The notes below the pieces were generated by a model. That model was not told the origin of the DNA and did no database searches. It saw nothing but the letters and a program-made list of their open reading frames with translations. From Pseudomonadota bacterium (GTDB taxonomy: Bacteria > Pseudomonadota > Gammaproteobacteria > Acidithiobacillales > Acidithiobacillaceae), in assembly GCA_021818125.1 (NCBI GenBank), contig JAKAFG010000050.1:1-11086 (forward strand): a stretch of DNA of 11,086 nt, in the 5' to 3' direction. The position numbers were made by a program, and so were the translations under genes. Below, piece after piece: positions 11,071 through 11,086 of the stretch (its first letter is position 1; every line of letters starts with the position of its first letter).

Positions 11071-11086
11071 GCTCTACCACTCAGCC

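Noticed and set aside
1..11086. CRISPR array, tRNA or rRNA genes
   Set aside because: No regularly spaced direct repeats and no recognisable tRNA or rRNA sequence were seen on either strand.

Overview
The window looks like accessory DNA from a GC-rich Pseudomonadota genome. The gene families (trb-type conjugation ATPases, a phage lysis module, an IscB element, a clan AA aspartic protease) suggest an integrated mobile element, prophage or plasmid. An Acidithiobacillus-like or related host would fit, but nothing in the sequence proves the genus.

Layout. (1) Bases 1-565, plus strand: the 3' part of a phage-type cytosine-5 DNA methyltransferase. A second frame over the same bases also reads like a known phage protein family, so this may be dual-coding DNA. 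(2) Bases 196-2197, minus strand: a tightly overlapping phage lysis-type cassette, read right to left: holin-like membrane protein, lipoprotein, hydrophobic 100-aa protein, 64-aa membrane protein, GH24 lysozyme, and a DksA/TraR-type zinc-finger protein whose 3' end runs antisense to the methyltransferase. (3) Bases about 2201-3910: an IS200/IS605-like element coding for a full-length IscB RNA-guided nuclease, with a structured upstream region that fits its omega (HEARO) RNA. No transposase gene is present in the element. It sits in what would otherwise be a 10-base gap between two genes. (4) Bases 3918-9634, minus strand: part of a conjugative type IV secretion operon in the order trbB remnant, intact trbB (VirB11), a proline-rich protein of unknown function, trbC (VirB2 pilin), trbD (VirB3), trbE (VirB4) and a small secreted protein. 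trbF, trbG, trbI, trbJ and trbL are absent from the window. (5) A good sigma-70-type promoter with an overlapping 13-bp palindrome at 9664-9693 drives the operon leftward. (6) Bases 9687 to the end, plus strand: a divergent operon of a small protein that resembles an IS200-type TnpA fold without its catalytic residues, a retropepsin-like aspartic protease, a two-helix membrane protein, and one or two doubtful small ORFs.

How the parts relate. Genes from trbB to the lysozyme and DksA/TraR-like gene all point left and many overlap by 4-8 bases, so the conjugation genes and the lysis-type genes could share one transcript, interrupted by the IscB element, which has the same orientation. The lysozyme, lipoprotein and holin-like genes may be a phage lysis module fused to the conjugation operon, or may have been recruited to open the wall for the secretion channel. 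The divergent gene at 9687 starts inside the operon promoter, a natural position for a regulator. All family assignments come from reading motifs by eye, without database searches.
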